Shown: positions 1-10,761, counted from the first letter of the stretch. The stretch: 64,000 nt of DNA from Thiotrichaceae bacterium (GCA_002401765.2 NVTY02000009.1:45839-109838); one strand, 5' to 3'. Made by a program: numbers and translations. Notes: generated from the letters alone by a model not told the origin.

Positions 1-2
1 AG

Positions 3-893
3 TTGCTGCGCAGCCATGGCGTTGAGCCGCATATGATTGTGGCGGATCTCTGTTGCCTGCCTGTCTCAGAGACGCCGCAGTGGTCGCTGTTATTGGAGGG
101 TGATACGGCATTGCTGAGCAGTGGCCATAACCGAGGCTTCGCGGTGGATCGCGATAACCTGATGTTGATGCTGCGCAGTGCGCTGCAGGCATGTGAACAA
201 GCAGCAGACGCACCCGAGCAGTTATGCCTGCTGAGCAGTACTGGAGCCGCAGATGATCTGGCGCTGGTTGAAGAGCTGAGTGAATTCGATCTCGTTATCA
301 GCCGTGAAGATGAAGCCGTTGATGCGCTGGCGCTGTTGGCGCAGGGGCTAGATGAAAAGCTGGCACTTAATTTATTACAGGGGCAATACAGTCGCCGCGA
401 CCAGCTGGGCAAATTGTTACGCCCGTGGCGCGCTGCTGCTGCCATGTTAGTGACGCTGATGCTCTTTTCGGGCGGCATGACGGTGGTTGATTATTTTGCG
501 TTACGCGGTGAGCAGGCGGCGCTGAAAAAACACATCGAACAGACCTACCTGGCATCCTGTCCAGGCGCAAAACGAATTGTGAACCCGAAGGCCCAGATGA
601 CGCAGTGTCTTAAAAAACTACGTGGTGGTGGCGTGTCGAGTGATGACGGGCTGTTAGTGATGCTGTCATCCGTCGGTGATGCGCTGCAAGCAGCCAATGG
701 GCTACAGTTGCAACGGATAAGCTATCGCAATGGACAGCTCGATATGGCACTGGCCATTGCCGATATTCAGGTGCTGGATCAATTGAAGCAGCGGATGATC
801 AAAGACGCCGGACTGCAGGTCGAGATTCTTTCTGCGACCTCGCGCGATAACCGTGTTGAAGCGCGTCTGCAACTAAAAGGTAAAGGGGCATGA
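3..893 (+). CDS. gspL: Type II secretion system protein L (GspL), 5' end truncated by window
   Basis: GspL-like C-terminal half with TM segment (AAAMLVTLMLFSGGMTVVDYFALR) and periplasmic domain; followed by overlapping GspM and GspN-like ORFs. Confidence 0.85.
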   Translation: MLRSHGVEPHMIVADLCCLPVSETPQWSLLLEGDTALLSSGHNRGFAVDRDNLMLMLRSALQACEQAADAPEQLCLLSSTGAADDLALVEELSEFDLVISREDEAVDALALLAQGLDEKLALNLLQGQYSRRDQLGKLLRPWRAAAAMLVTLMLFSGGMTVVDYFALRGEQAALKKHIEQTYLASCPGAKRIVNPKAQMTQCLKKLRGGGVSSDDGLLVMLSSVGDALQAANGLQLQRISYRNGQLDMALAIADIQVLDQLKQRMIKDAGLQVEILSATSRDNRVEARLQLKGKGA

Positions 894-1375
894 AGGCGTG
901 GTTCGCCACACTGAGCCCTCGTGAGCGCATCATTGTCGCGGCTGGTGGCGGCCTGTTAATCATGGCGTTGTTGATTGGCAGTTGGCTCTCATTTGTGGAC
1001 GATGTAGAGCGCATGCGCGAGGTGGTGAGTGAGCAGCGTGTGGCGAGTCAATGGATGGAATCAGCGGCGCAAGAGGCACTAATGCTGCGCAAAGGCGGAA
1101 ATCAAAAGCGGGTTGCAAATAATGGTGCATCGCTCTTGTCGCTGGTGGATCAAACCGCCAAGCGCAGCGGACTGGGTGGCGCGATAACAAGGATAGAGCC
1201 GGATGGCAGCGACAAGGTGCGGATTCGTCTTGAACGGGTTAACTTCGATAAAATGATGCGCTGGCTAGAAGCGTTGCAAACAAAACATGTGGTATCGATT
1301 GATAGCATCACCATCGACCAGCATCAGGATAATGGCTTGGCCAATGTGCGCCTTTCATTAAAAGGTGCAAGATGA
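890..1375 (+). CDS. gspM: Type II secretion system protein M (GspM)
   Basis: Start MKAWFATLSPRERIIVAAGGGLLIMALL (typical GspM N-terminal TM), ATGA overlap with gspL. Confidence 0.85.
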   Translation: MKAWFATLSPRERIIVAAGGGLLIMALLIGSWLSFVDDVERMREVVSEQRVASQWMESAAQEALMLRKGGNQKRVANNGASLLSLVDQTAKRSGLGGAITRIEPDGSDKVRIRLERVNFDKMMRWLEALQTKHVVSIDSITIDQHQDNGLANVRLSLKGAR

Positions 1376-2157
1376 ATAAAAAGAAAATTGCGCTATACAG
1401 TGCGTTAGCACTGGTTAGTTATTTGGTGTTTGTCGCAGTACAAACTCCGGCGGATCGCCTCTATGGGCTGGTTAAAGATAAACTGCCTGCGGTAAAGCTT
1501 TATCAACTTGATGGCGCTATCTGGCAGGGGCGTGCTGCCCTGGCTACTGTTGGCCCAGGTGCAGAACGGCTGGAATCATTGCAGTGGGCGTTGCAGCCCG
1601 CCGCACTATTTCTTGGGCGCGCGCAGGCCGAGATAAGCTTTAAATATGATGAGCGCAATGTAGCGGCCACCGTGGGTCGAGATCTTCAGGGCTACTTTTT
1701 AAAAGATTTAAACGCTAGCCTGACTGCCGCTAGCGCCGAGAAATTTGCGCCACAGCTCGCGATAGGGCTTAAAGGCCTTTTTAAGATTGAGTTAGACGAG
1801 GTGTCTGTGGTGGCTGGGCAGTTGAACAATGTCACAGGAAAGCTCGTCTGGCGTGATGCAGGCGTCGACCTAAACAATACCTCTTTCGGTAATTTTGAAG
1901 CGCTATTAACGACAGTGGATGGCACCATCAACGGTGTGGTACGTGACCTTGATGGGCCGATGAAAGTGAATGGTACTTTGATTTTACAGCCAACAGGTGA
2001 ATATGTCTTTGCGGGTACAGTCGAGCTGCGTGATAAAAATCGCAATGATCTGCGTCAGGGGCTACGCTTTATCGGCACGCCAAACCCCAAGGGGGTCTAC
2101 ACCATTAAGTATCAGGGCCAGTTACCCATGAGTAGTTTGGCTGCGATTTCAGGTTAA
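1372..2157 (+). CDS. gspN: Type II secretion system protein N (GspN)
   Basis: Position after gspM with overlap, N-terminal TM, GspN-like body (W..AGVDLNN, P.NPKGVYTIKYQGQLP). Confidence 0.8.
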   Translation: MNKKKIALYSALALVSYLVFVAVQTPADRLYGLVKDKLPAVKLYQLDGAIWQGRAALATVGPGAERLESLQWALQPAALFLGRAQAEISFKYDERNVAATVGRDLQGYFLKDLNASLTAASAEKFAPQLAIGLKGLFKIELDEVSVVAGQLNNVTGKLVWRDAGVDLNNTSFGNFEALLTTVDGTINGVVRDLDGPMKVNGTLILQPTGEYVFAGTVELRDKNRNDLRQGLRFIGTPNPKGVYTIKYQGQLPMSSLAAISG

Positions 2158-2165
2158 AACGTTTC

Positions 2166-2753
2166 ATGACAATAGCGCATAAAAATGGACTGGCGAGACT
2201 GGGCCGCGTAGCCAGTGGCATTGAGTGTTTTGGTGAGTACAGTGGCCGCTGCGTCTCCTGGTTAACATTGGCATTGGTGCTGCTGGTCAGTTATGACGTC
2301 ACGATGCGTTACCTTTTTCAAGCTGGCTCCGTCGCACTGCAGGAGCTAGAGTGGCATATCTTCGCGCTGATCTTTCTATTGGGCGCCGCCTATACCTTAA
2401 AGCGAGATGAGCATGTGCGGGTAGACCTACTCTATCACGCACGCTGGATGAGTGAGCGTCGGCGCGCCTGGGTCGATCTATTCGGTACGCTCTTTTTTCT
2501 ACTGCCATTTTGCATCTTGATCATTGTGAGCGCATGGCCCTTTGTCGAAAACGCATACGAGTTGAATGAACATTCGCCAGATCCCGGCGGCCTGCCTTAT
2601 CGTTACCTCATCAAGATGATGATCCCACTCTGCTTTGTGTTATTAGCGGTACAAGGTGTCGCGACCATCATTCGCAGTGTGCAGAAGATTATCGTAGGTA
2701 AAGCGGACGCGGATGCCAGCACGCATAAAGCTTCGCAGGAGCAAGACCGCTAA
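2166..2753 (+). CDS. TRAP transporter small permease (DctQ-like)
   Basis: Four-TM protein with DctQ features (VTMRYLF, EWHIFALIFLLGAAYTLKRDEHVRVDL). Confidence 0.85.
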   Translation: MTIAHKNGLARLGRVASGIECFGEYSGRCVSWLTLALVLLVSYDVTMRYLFQAGSVALQELEWHIFALIFLLGAAYTLKRDEHVRVDLLYHARWMSERRRAWVDLFGTLFFLLPFCILIIVSAWPFVENAYELNEHSPDPGGLPYRYLIKMMIPLCFVLLAVQGVATIIRSVQKIIVGKADADASTHKASQEQDR

Positions 2754-4093
2754 TGGAGATGGAAGTCTGGGCGTTGATTATGTTCGGCGTGGTGATCGCT
2801 GCGCTAATGATTGGTTTTCCGGTCGCCTTTACCCTCGGCGCGGTGTCGATGGTATTTGGTAGCATCTTTCTTGGCTTTCAATTTTTCGAGCTACTGCCGA
2901 TGCGCATCTGGGGGGTGATGACCAACTTCACCCTGCTCGCCGTACCGCTGTTTATCTTTATGGGGATCATGCTGGAGAAATCCGGCATTGCCGAAGAGCT
3001 GCTGGAGACCATGGCGATGTTATTTGGCCGTGTGCGCGGCGGCCTTGCGGTCTCGATTGTGATCGTGGGTGCACTACTCGCAGCGACCACGGGCGTGGTC
3101 GGTGCAACCGTAGTAGCGATGGGCGTGATTGCACTGCCGGCGTTATTAAAACATGGTTATCGTACTGAACTTGCCACCGGCACCATTGCCGCTTCCGGTA
3201 CCTTAGGGCAGATCATTCCGCCTAGCATTGTATTGATCTTGTTGGCGGATGTGATTGGTGTACCGGTCGGTCAACTCTTTGCCGGTGCGGTAGTGCCGGG
3301 ATTTTTATTGATCGTCTTATTTATCGTTTTCATCATGATTGTTGCGTGGCGTAAGCCGGCGTATGCCCCTGCAATTGATGTAAAAAAACTACAGGCTGAG
3401 CGTGGTGATAGCAGCCTGTTGGTGGCCGTTATTACCAGTCTAATACCCCCGTTACTACTGGTGGTGGCGGTATTGGGCTCGATCTTTTTTGGTATTGCAT
3501 CACCCACTGAATCCGCTGCGGTTGGTGCATTAGGGGCGATGATATTAGCGATCTTGCGCCGTCGCCTGACGATGCCTAAGCTGCAAGGCACCATGCGTCA
3601 AACCACACGCATGACCAGCATGGTATTTTTAATTCTGATCGGTGCGACCACCTTTGGTCTGGTTTTTCGCGGCATGGGTGGTGATATGTTGGTCGAAGAC
3701 CTGATGATGGAGCTACCCGGCGGGGTGTGGGGCTTTCTATTGGTCAGCATGCTGGTTGTCTTTATACTGGGTTTCTTTTTAGACTTTATCGAAATCTGTT
3801 TTGTGGTGGTACCGATCATCGCCCCGATTGCGATCATGATGGATATCGACCCCATCTGGTTTGCCATCCTGATTGCGATGAACCTACAGACCTCATTTCT
3901 CACCCCGCCATTTGGCTTTTCACTCTTTTATCTCAAGGCGGTCGCGCCGCCGACGGTGAGGATCACACAGATCTATCGCGGGGTCGTGCCGTTTATCATC
4001 ATTCAATTGTCAGTATTAGGTTTGTTGATCGCCTTCCCGGATGTTGTAACATGGTTACCTCAGCTAATGGATGAGATGCAAGGGTTTGGTTAA
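2753..4093 (+). CDS. TRAP transporter large permease (DctM-like)
   Basis: Multi-TM protein with DctM motifs (GIIPPSIVLIL-type, TESAAVGALGA, FLTPPFGFSLFYLK). Confidence 0.9.
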   Translation: MEMEVWALIMFGVVIAALMIGFPVAFTLGAVSMVFGSIFLGFQFFELLPMRIWGVMTNFTLLAVPLFIFMGIMLEKSGIAEELLETMAMLFGRVRGGLAVSIVIVGALLAATTGVVGATVVAMGVIALPALLKHGYRTELATGTIAASGTLGQIIPPSIVLILLADVIGVPVGQLFAGAVVPGFLLIVLFIVFIMIVAWRKPAYAPAIDVKKLQAERGDSSLLVAVITSLIPPLLLVVAVLGSIFFGIASPTESAAVGALGAMILAILRRRLTMPKLQGTMRQTTRMTSMVFLILIGATTFGLVFRGMGGDMLVEDLMMELPGGVWGFLLVSMLVVFILGFFLDFIEICFVVVPIIAPIAIMMDIDPIWFAILIAMNLQTSFLTPPFGFSLFYLKAVAPPTVRITQIYRGVVPFIIIQLSVLGLLIAFPDVVTWLPQLMDEMQGFG

Positions 4094-4136
4094 TGGCCGT
4101 TGCCTATTTCAAATGGATGATAATCAGGAGTAATGC

Positions 4137-4412
4137 TTGATGACAACTGAAGAAGAGAAAAAAGACAAACCCGTAACGCAGGCAGATCGCCTCGTTTTTA
4201 CGGGTCTGAAAGGCGCACTTGTTGTGACTGTCTTTCTATTCACGCCGCTGCTAGGCATATTACTCAATGCGATTGGAATGGGCTCTATGGCCGCGTTCAT
4301 GAATGCCTTAATGCTTCCATTACTGTTTTTCTGTTTTGGTATGATGGGATATGGCATGTGGCAAAAAAAGATGAAGGAGATGCAAGATAAGCATGACTCG
4401 GAGGATAAGTGA
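4137..4412 (+). CDS. Small hypothetical membrane protein
   Basis: 91-aa ORF with two hydrophobic segments, preceded by AG-rich RBS-like sequence. Confidence 0.6.
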   Translation: MMTTEEEKKDKPVTQADRLVFTGLKGALVVTVFLFTPLLGILLNAIGMGSMAAFMNALMLPLLFFCFGMMGYGMWQKKMKEMQDKHDSEDK

Positions 4413-4449
4413 CGGATGCAGGGCGCCTGAAACCTTCTTTGTTACGAAG

Positions 4450-5445
4450 TCAGAATAGCTCGACATCATCTCTAGCCGGTCGCTGTGTTACCTGAATCTT
4501 ATTTTCTGCTAACAACTGGTTGTAACAGCGAACCTGGTTACGACCATTTTCCTTGATGTAATAGAGCGCATTATCTGCCCGGCGCAGTACTTCAGAGGGG
4601 ACGGTTTGATTGGCAATTTCTTCATAGCCAATGCTAACGGTGATATTACCCACTTGCGGAAATGGGTAGTCGCCAACCTTATTATGAAAACGACCCAGTG
4701 CTATTTCGGCCCCTGCGTGGTCTGTATTGTGCAAAATGACCACAAACTTTTCACCACCGAAACGAAAAAGTTGGTCATAATTTCGGAAAGAGCTGCGCAT
4801 AATATTGGCCAGTAGTAGCAACACCTCGTCACCATACAAATGACCATAGTTATCATTGACGCGTTTAAAAAAATCAATATCGATCACCGCCAGCCAGTTA
4901 CTGCTTTTGTTGTCAATGTCACGGCGATTGTTTTTATTGTCCTTATTGTTATCGAAGGCAGTGGTTTTGGTTTTCCACTCGGTAATCAGCTGGTCGAGGC
5001 CGCGGTCAAAGGTACGTCTGTTGAGCAAGCCTGTGAGCGTGTCATATTCACTTGCATTTAATAACTTAAGGTAGTTCCGATAGATCTGAAAGTAATACAT
5101 GATCAACTTTTCATTGCCACGATGATCCGTTTCGCTACCCGATAGAATGAAAATACTAGCCACTTCATTGAGGTGGTTTAATATTGGTTGCAGAGAGAGT
5201 GATTTTTCATCGCCAAGGCTAATCAACAGTGCTTCTTTTTTAAGCCGGCATTCTTCTAATTTTTCGACGATGGGTGAGTCTTTCTGTTCAGATGGGTGAT
5301 CGGGTGGCAGCAGCTGAAGTTTATTGTTGACGACTTCTAGCGTTAAGGTGAACTTAGGCGAATTATATTCGTAGTGAATTTTGTAGCGTGCAGAACGGTT
5401 GATATTTAGCAGCTTATAGAGTGCGCTGGCAAGGCTCGCTTCCAT
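4450..5445 (-). CDS. GGDEF-domain protein with variant GGEKF signature
   Basis: DTLTGLLNRRTFD...AVIDIDFFKRVNDNYGHLYGDEVLL...FRFGGEKFVVIL...ADNALYYIKENGRNQV. Confidence 0.85.
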   Translation of the reverse strand: MEASLASALYKLLNINRSARYKIHYEYNSPKFTLTLEVVNNKLQLLPPDHPSEQKDSPIVEKLEECRLKKEALLISLGDEKSLSLQPILNHLNEVASIFILSGSETDHRGNEKLIMYYFQIYRNYLKLLNASEYDTLTGLLNRRTFDRGLDQLITEWKTKTTAFDNNKDNKNNRRDIDNKSSNWLAVIDIDFFKRVNDNYGHLYGDEVLLLLANIMRSSFRNYDQLFRFGGEKFVVILHNTDHAGAEIALGRFHNKVGDYPFPQVGNITVSIGYEEIANQTVPSEVLRRADNALYYIKENGRNQVRCYNQLLAENKIQVTQRPARDDVELF

Positions 5446-5934
5446 CTCCGTACGGTTTGAGTGCTGAGTTATTTCCGCGATGGATGCTATGATATCATTG
5501 GAAGATATCCCTTCTCATGACGCTCTCTTTTCCATCGCAAACTTACCTTCTCTGCGGTTTCAGAAAATACTATCATGTCAGCTGGTCGCTGTTTTAAAAT
5601 GGGCCATTAAGCTAGAATGACCGTGGGGATTTGCATGGCCAAGGGGCATTAAGGCCGTAACAGCAATGCAACCTCTCAAAGGTGAAAAATTGCATTTTAG
5701 CGCTCTCCTAACAATGCTCTGGCAGGTAAGGCGATGCTTTAATTTGAGGCGTGTCATACCATGTTGGGTGCTGGAGTGGAGTGGTCTGCGCCGGCTCAGC
5801 ATGGCAAAGATAGATGTATGTATTTTTCAGGTAAATTTATGAATTGTGACTGAGTGCAAAGAAATAGTCGCATGTTTAAAACTATCATCTCGCCGACTAG
5901 TTTTTGCTTGAAGGTTGGTTTATTTCTTTGTTGA

Positions 5935-6474
5935 ATGAGCCAGATGCCATGTGGTTTTCTGTTTAAAGGGCGATTGTTAATGAAAAAATTTTTAGTGGCG
6001 ATATTCTTTCTTGGGTTTTCCCTACAGGCCAGTGCTGAAGCAGAGGAAGGCGCGAATGGCTTTGATGTTGATAAGCTCTATTTCGGTGGTGGCCTGTCAG
6101 AAAATGACCCTAATGGGCCGAATGCTACCGGCATCCAAATTTTTGTAGGTTACCCGCTTACCATCAAATTAGGCAGCGGTTTTTATGCATTAGAAGGCGG
6201 TTACATGAATAGTGGAAATTTCAAGCGCTCAGTCAATGGCGCTGTCGTTTCGAGTTCCGCTGCCACTGGTTTTTGGGGTACCGTGGCCGCTAGCTGGAGA
6301 ATGGCAGATAGAACCAATTTCATTGGGCGCTTCGGATTAGATATTGGTGATGATGATGGCTTGATGTATGGTGTTGGTATTAGTTACGATTTGATCGAAC
6401 GAATCACGCTTCGCGGTGAGTACGTAATACGTGACAATATTAATTCGTTGCAGTTTAACTTTGTGTTTCGTTAA
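5935..6474 (+). CDS. Predicted outer-membrane beta-barrel protein; likely start MKKFL at 5980
   Basis: Signal peptide MKKFLVAIFFLGFSLQASA; alternating strands, C-terminal aromatic (LQFNFVFR). Confidence 0.6.
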   Translation: MSQMPCGFLFKGRLLMKKFLVAIFFLGFSLQASAEAEEGANGFDVDKLYFGGGLSENDPNGPNATGIQIFVGYPLTIKLGSGFYALEGGYMNSGNFKRSVNGAVVSSSAATGFWGTVAASWRMADRTNFIGRFGLDIGDDDGLMYGVGISYDLIERITLRGEYVIRDNINSLQFNFVFR

Positions 6475-6557
6475 ACTTCAACGCGGCTTTATGCGTGGAT
6501 TAGTCGAGCCTGAACCAGGGATGGTTCTCTTCAATGTTTATGTTGTATTTTTTCTGA

Positions 6558-7364
6558 TTAGCCCTCATTCATAAATTGAAGTATTGGCGTCCAGTACTCC
6601 TTTGAATAGGCATTATGTAAGTTATTGTGCCCCGCCCCATCTATTCCAATAAATTTTTTCTCTGTTTTCGCACGGCTGAATATTTTTTCTCCCATGGCAA
6701 AGGGAACAACGTGATCCCGAGTGCCGTGAATCACCAACAGTGGTGAATTGAGATTATCTATTTTTGTCAGGTTATCAAATGCATTACCCGCTAATGATGA
6801 AATCAATCTTAGCCCGCTTGCATTGGCTTGTTCCTTTCCGTTCGACAGAGGCGAGATGAGAATTAGTCCGTGTAATTTTTTATGCTGAGCAAGATTTATC
6901 GCCACGGTAGAGCCGATTGAGCGCCCAAGAATGACAATGTTTTCTGTAGAGAAACCAAGCTTTTCAATTGCATATTGATAGATCGCCTTGCCATCCAGAT
7001 AAATCCCCGCCTCAGAAGGGCTGCCATCACTTTTTCCGTAACCTCTATAACTAGCACCGATAATATTGAAACCCGATTTTTGTAGATGAAGAAGGCTAGG
7101 CATTCGATGGTAAATATTACCCGCATTACCATGGAAATAGATGAGCAGCTTTTCTGAACCTTCATAGGGAAGGTAAAGCGAGATGATCTTTACCTGGTCT
7201 TCTGTAGTTACCGTGATTTCTTCTACATTGGCGGGTAAATTTTCTGTTGCAATGAGACCTGCCTGATTGGGGTGAAAGGCGAAATAATTTACGATTGCTT
7301 TGCATCCAGCTATAGTGAATGTCAGGAAAACTATGATGGAGGATATTTTTGATATTGTGATCAT
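6558..7364 (-). CDS. Alpha/beta hydrolase (BEM46/YfhR-like)
   Basis: YFHGNAGN, GRSIGSTVA nucleophile elbow, HGTRDHVVPF, GAGHNN. Confidence 0.8.
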   Translation of the reverse strand: MITISKISSIIVFLTFTIAGCKAIVNYFAFHPNQAGLIATENLPANVEEITVTTEDQVKIISLYLPYEGSEKLLIYFHGNAGNIYHRMPSLLHLQKSGFNIIGASYRGYGKSDGSPSEAGIYLDGKAIYQYAIEKLGFSTENIVILGRSIGSTVAINLAQHKKLHGLILISPLSNGKEQANASGLRLISSLAGNAFDNLTKIDNLNSPLLVIHGTRDHVVPFAMGEKIFSRAKTEKKFIGIDGAGHNNLHNAYSKEYWTPILQFMNEG

Positions 7365-7743
7365 TTTTCTACTAGCTTAGTTCAGAGTGTCATTCTTTAT
7401 GGTTAATCAAGTAACTGCTTTATACAGCCCTCTATTTTAACAACTCGATTCGTTGACGGCAGATTTTTGTTACAGTATTCACCGTTTGGCCTTAGTTCGG
7501 AATTGTGTGTTTCCTTGGCGTAATGAAAGTTGGGAGGCTGTCAGTAATTCTCTGGAACTTCAGGTTGCTTATGAATCGTATCTTCATTAACAAAATGAGT
7601 CTTTTCCCCGCCTATAAGGTTACCAGCAGGTAGAGCCCAAACCGCTTGCTGTCACGCATATTAATCTGTTTACCGATGATGGTAAACAGAGGCCTTTACA
7701 GAATCTACTGTGAAAAACAACAATCACCTGACGCAAGGTGAAT

Positions 7744-8775
7744 CTATAACCCCCAGCCCCAAAACGCCAAAAAATCCCCAAACGGCCACATATCTGAAGC
7801 CTGTCGATTCCACGGTTTTAAACTAGTATAAAAAACCGCACCAGTTTCATTTTTATCGCCATAGGCTTTGTCTTCACCCACTCGCCAGTCGAGTGCCCAC
7901 CAGCTGATCATCAGGCGCTCAAACGGTTTGTGAGAGCCTTTGACATAACCTTTTCGGCTACCTACGATCTCAAAAAATGGTGTGGTGGTGCCGTTGCTCA
8001 GTGGCAGTTTCATTAAATCTGCGATGGGTGAGATGTTGAGTGTTTCAATATCAAATTGGCTGGCGATCTCTGCTTGTGTCTGCAACTGAATGTCCATTAC
8101 GCGGTGGGTCTCTTCTTTGAGGTAGATGGCGACGCGTTGTTGGCCATCAAATTCGTCAGGAAAGTTCAAAATCCCCGGCAGTGTCATGCCGTAATTTGAT
8201 TGTGATGTCAGATCCCAGTCGCCTGGATATGCGATGGCGGGCAGGTAGCTGGTCGGCACAATCGCGAAGAAGCAACCGCAGGTATGTACGGTGGTAATAA
8301 GTACCGGCCTGTTCTTTGCATCTAGTGTGATAACTGTCAACAAACCGTTGTTGTTGCCAGCGGTGATGTGAAAAGGGAAAAGTCGAAATGGTGTTTTCTC
8401 AAAATGCACGCGATAGATCAGGTTGGTGTAGTGCCCATTGTTGGTGGAAAACGGCTGCCGATCGACATAGGCATACGATTGCCTGGCATCGACAGCGATA
8501 ACCTCGTTACCGTTATCATCGAGTCGAGCGAAGGGCTGACCAATGCGATTAAAAGATTGCTCTGTTTGTGCTGAAATAAAAATCGGTGCAAAACGAGAGA
8601 AATCGGTTGTCTGGTCGTTAACTACGTAAGCAGTGGAAAACGAACTGTTATTTTGAAATGAATCGTTGTGGGGGCGAGAAGTGGCGCAAGCAGAGAGCAG
8701 AGCGAGCACTACAATGAATGCAGAGCGCACCACCATCAATCTTTTCAACTTGTTATTGAGCGATTTTGCACACAC
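7744..8775 (-). CDS. Hypothetical lipoprotein
   Basis: Lipobox LLSAC after hydrophobic N-terminus; no family recognised. Confidence 0.6.
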   Translation of the reverse strand: MCAKSLNNKLKRLMVVRSAFIVVLALLSACATSRPHNDSFQNNSSFSTAYVVNDQTTDFSRFAPIFISAQTEQSFNRIGQPFARLDDNGNEVIAVDARQSYAYVDRQPFSTNNGHYTNLIYRVHFEKTPFRLFPFHITAGNNNGLLTVITLDAKNRPVLITTVHTCGCFFAIVPTSYLPAIAYPGDWDLTSQSNYGMTLPGILNFPDEFDGQQRVAIYLKEETHRVMDIQLQTQAEIASQFDIETLNISPIADLMKLPLSNGTTTPFFEIVGSRKGYVKGSHKPFERLMISWWALDWRVGEDKAYGDKNETGAVFYTSLKPWNRQASDMWPFGDFLAFWGWGL

Positions 8776-8844
8776 ATCGATACGCCATGTTAGACAAAGG
8801 GATTATCTGGTTAACGTTAACAGATACACGAGGGACGTGGAATT

Positions 8845-9987
8845 ATGAGCGCATCATTTTTTCTGGAACAGATCGGTATGCCTAAAGATCCGTTATCTGA
8901 GAATAAAATTCTACGTCATCGTTTAGATGAGTTTATTGCTGAAGCACGTAAAAATGAGCGTAAGATGCGCCGTTTTCAGTCGCTGGAATTAAAGCTGATC
9001 GGCCTTAGTTCTGTGAAAGACCTGATTGAAGCGGTGCTGACACCGGACTATTCTACCTTTCGCTGGGATGAGGTGACGCTGCTGCTGCTGGATCCTGAAT
9101 ACGAGATTCAACGAGCGTTGGAAGACGAGGGTGTTGAGCTGAGTTCAATGCCTCATCTGATGTTTGCTTCATCGGATGATGATCTGAATGCCTATTATCA
9201 GATGTCACTTTTTCCAACATTGGGCAGGTATCGTGCGCGTCAGTATGCCACCCTTTTTCCTGCTCGTCATCGCACGCCAAGTAGTGTTGCGCTGCTGCCG
9301 TTGGTGCGTCAGGGAAAACTGATTGGTAGCCTTAATATTGGTAGTTACTGCGCGGAGCGTTTTGAGCGTGGTGTACGGACGGATTTTTTTGAGCACCTGT
9401 CTGCGACTGTTTCTATCTGCCTTGAGAATGCGGTCAATATTGAGCGCCTCAAACGTCAGGGCTTGACCGACACGCTGACGGCGATCAATAACCGCCGATT
9501 TTTTGACCAGCGTCTTAAAGAAGAGGTGGCACTGGCAAAGCGCAATAAGTACCTGCTTTCCTGTTTATTGCTGGATGTCGATTTCTTTAAAAACGTGAAT
9601 GATACTTATGGCCATCAGGTGGGCGACCTGGTGTTGCGTGATGTCGCCGCGTTGATTCGTGCACAGATGCGCGGCAGTGATGTGTTATCGCGTTATGGCG
9701 GCGAAGAGTTCTCAGCGTTGCTGTCGCAGGCGGGCGAAGAGGAGGCGCTAGAGGTGGCGGAGCGTATTCGTGACAGCATTGAGCAGCACCTTTTTTGTGT
9801 GGATGGCCATGCTGATTTTACGGTCACCATTTCTATCGGGGTGACAACCTTTAATCCCGCATCGAATGAAGAGGCCGTGATGCGGATAGAAGGCGAGTAT
9901 TTGGTTGGCCAGGCAGATAAGGCACTTTATGAGGCCAAGGCGAAGGGGCGTAATTGCGTGGTGAGTGCCGGTGAGATTGGGGCTTAG
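8845..9987 (+). CDS. Diguanylate cyclase with N-terminal DUF484/GAF-like sensor
   Basis: DVDFFKNVNDTYGHQVGD...SRYGGEEFSALL canonical GGEEF; N-terminus DUF484-like. Confidence 0.85.
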   Translation: MSASFFLEQIGMPKDPLSENKILRHRLDEFIAEARKNERKMRRFQSLELKLIGLSSVKDLIEAVLTPDYSTFRWDEVTLLLLDPEYEIQRALEDEGVELSSMPHLMFASSDDDLNAYYQMSLFPTLGRYRARQYATLFPARHRTPSSVALLPLVRQGKLIGSLNIGSYCAERFERGVRTDFFEHLSATVSICLENAVNIERLKRQGLTDTLTAINNRRFFDQRLKEEVALAKRNKYLLSCLLLDVDFFKNVNDTYGHQVGDLVLRDVAALIRAQMRGSDVLSRYGGEEFSALLSQAGEEEALEVAERIRDSIEQHLFCVDGHADFTVTISIGVTTFNPASNEEAVMRIEGEYLVGQADKALYEAKAKGRNCVVSAGEIGA

Positions 9988-10056
9988 GCGGGCTCGATTT
10001 CGCGCTGTATCAGCTGCGCCACTTCGCCTTGTATCGGAGTGCTGTGTTGCCTCTTT

Positions 10057-10761
10057 TTATTTCTTAACGTGCAGGCCGCACTCTTTGTTATCTGGGTCTT
10101 CCCACCACCAGCGTCCGGCACGGATATCTTCACCCGCCGAGATGGCTCGGGTGCAGGGTGCGCAGCCGATGCTGGCGTAGAACTGGTCGTGCAGTTTGTT
10201 GTACGGCACTTTAAAGTGATTGATGTATGACCACACATCCTGGTTTTTCCAGCGACTTAACGGGCTGAACTTTTGCAGGCCGTTGCCTTCATCCCATTCT
10301 GATTCTGGTAGTTCGCCGCGGGTCGGTGACTGCTCGGCTCGCATGCCGGTGACCCACGCTTTTTTTCCTTTAAGTGCACGTTGCAGTGGCAGCACCTTGC
10401 GTACACGGCAGCACTCTGTGCGCATTGCGACAGAATCATAGAAGGCATCTGGGCCATTTTTTCGCGCGTAGGCTTCAACGTCAGCACTCTCTGGCGCATA
10501 GATTTTGAACTCACGGCCGTAGTGTTTCATCGCCTGCTGAATCACTGCGTGGGTCTCTTGCGGTAGGCGGCCGGTGTCGAGGCTGAAGATTTCAATGTCG
10601 GGTGCGAACTTGCAGATCAGGTCGGTGGCGACCATATCTTCAGCGCCAAAGCTGTTGGCGAAGGTGGCGGGTGAGTAGTGGTTGGCGACTTCGATCAGCA
10701 GTTTTTTGGCCTGCTCAATGTTGGCTTCTAATGCCGCATCCAGTGTCTGTTCTGAACTCAT
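10057..10761 (-). CDS. cysH: Phosphoadenylyl-/adenylyl-sulfate reductase
   Basis: SFGAEDMV, LDTGRLPQET, CCRVRKV and CAPC cysteine pairs (Fe-S APS-reductase type), C-terminal ECGLH. Confidence 0.9.
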   Translation of the reverse strand: MSSEQTLDAALEANIEQAKKLLIEVANHYSPATFANSFGAEDMVATDLICKFAPDIEIFSLDTGRLPQETHAVIQQAMKHYGREFKIYAPESADVEAYARKNGPDAFYDSVAMRTECCRVRKVLPLQRALKGKKAWVTGMRAEQSPTRGELPESEWDEGNGLQKFSPLSRWKNQDVWSYINHFKVPYNKLHDQFYASIGCAPCTRAISAGEDIRAGRWWWEDPDNKECGLHVKK

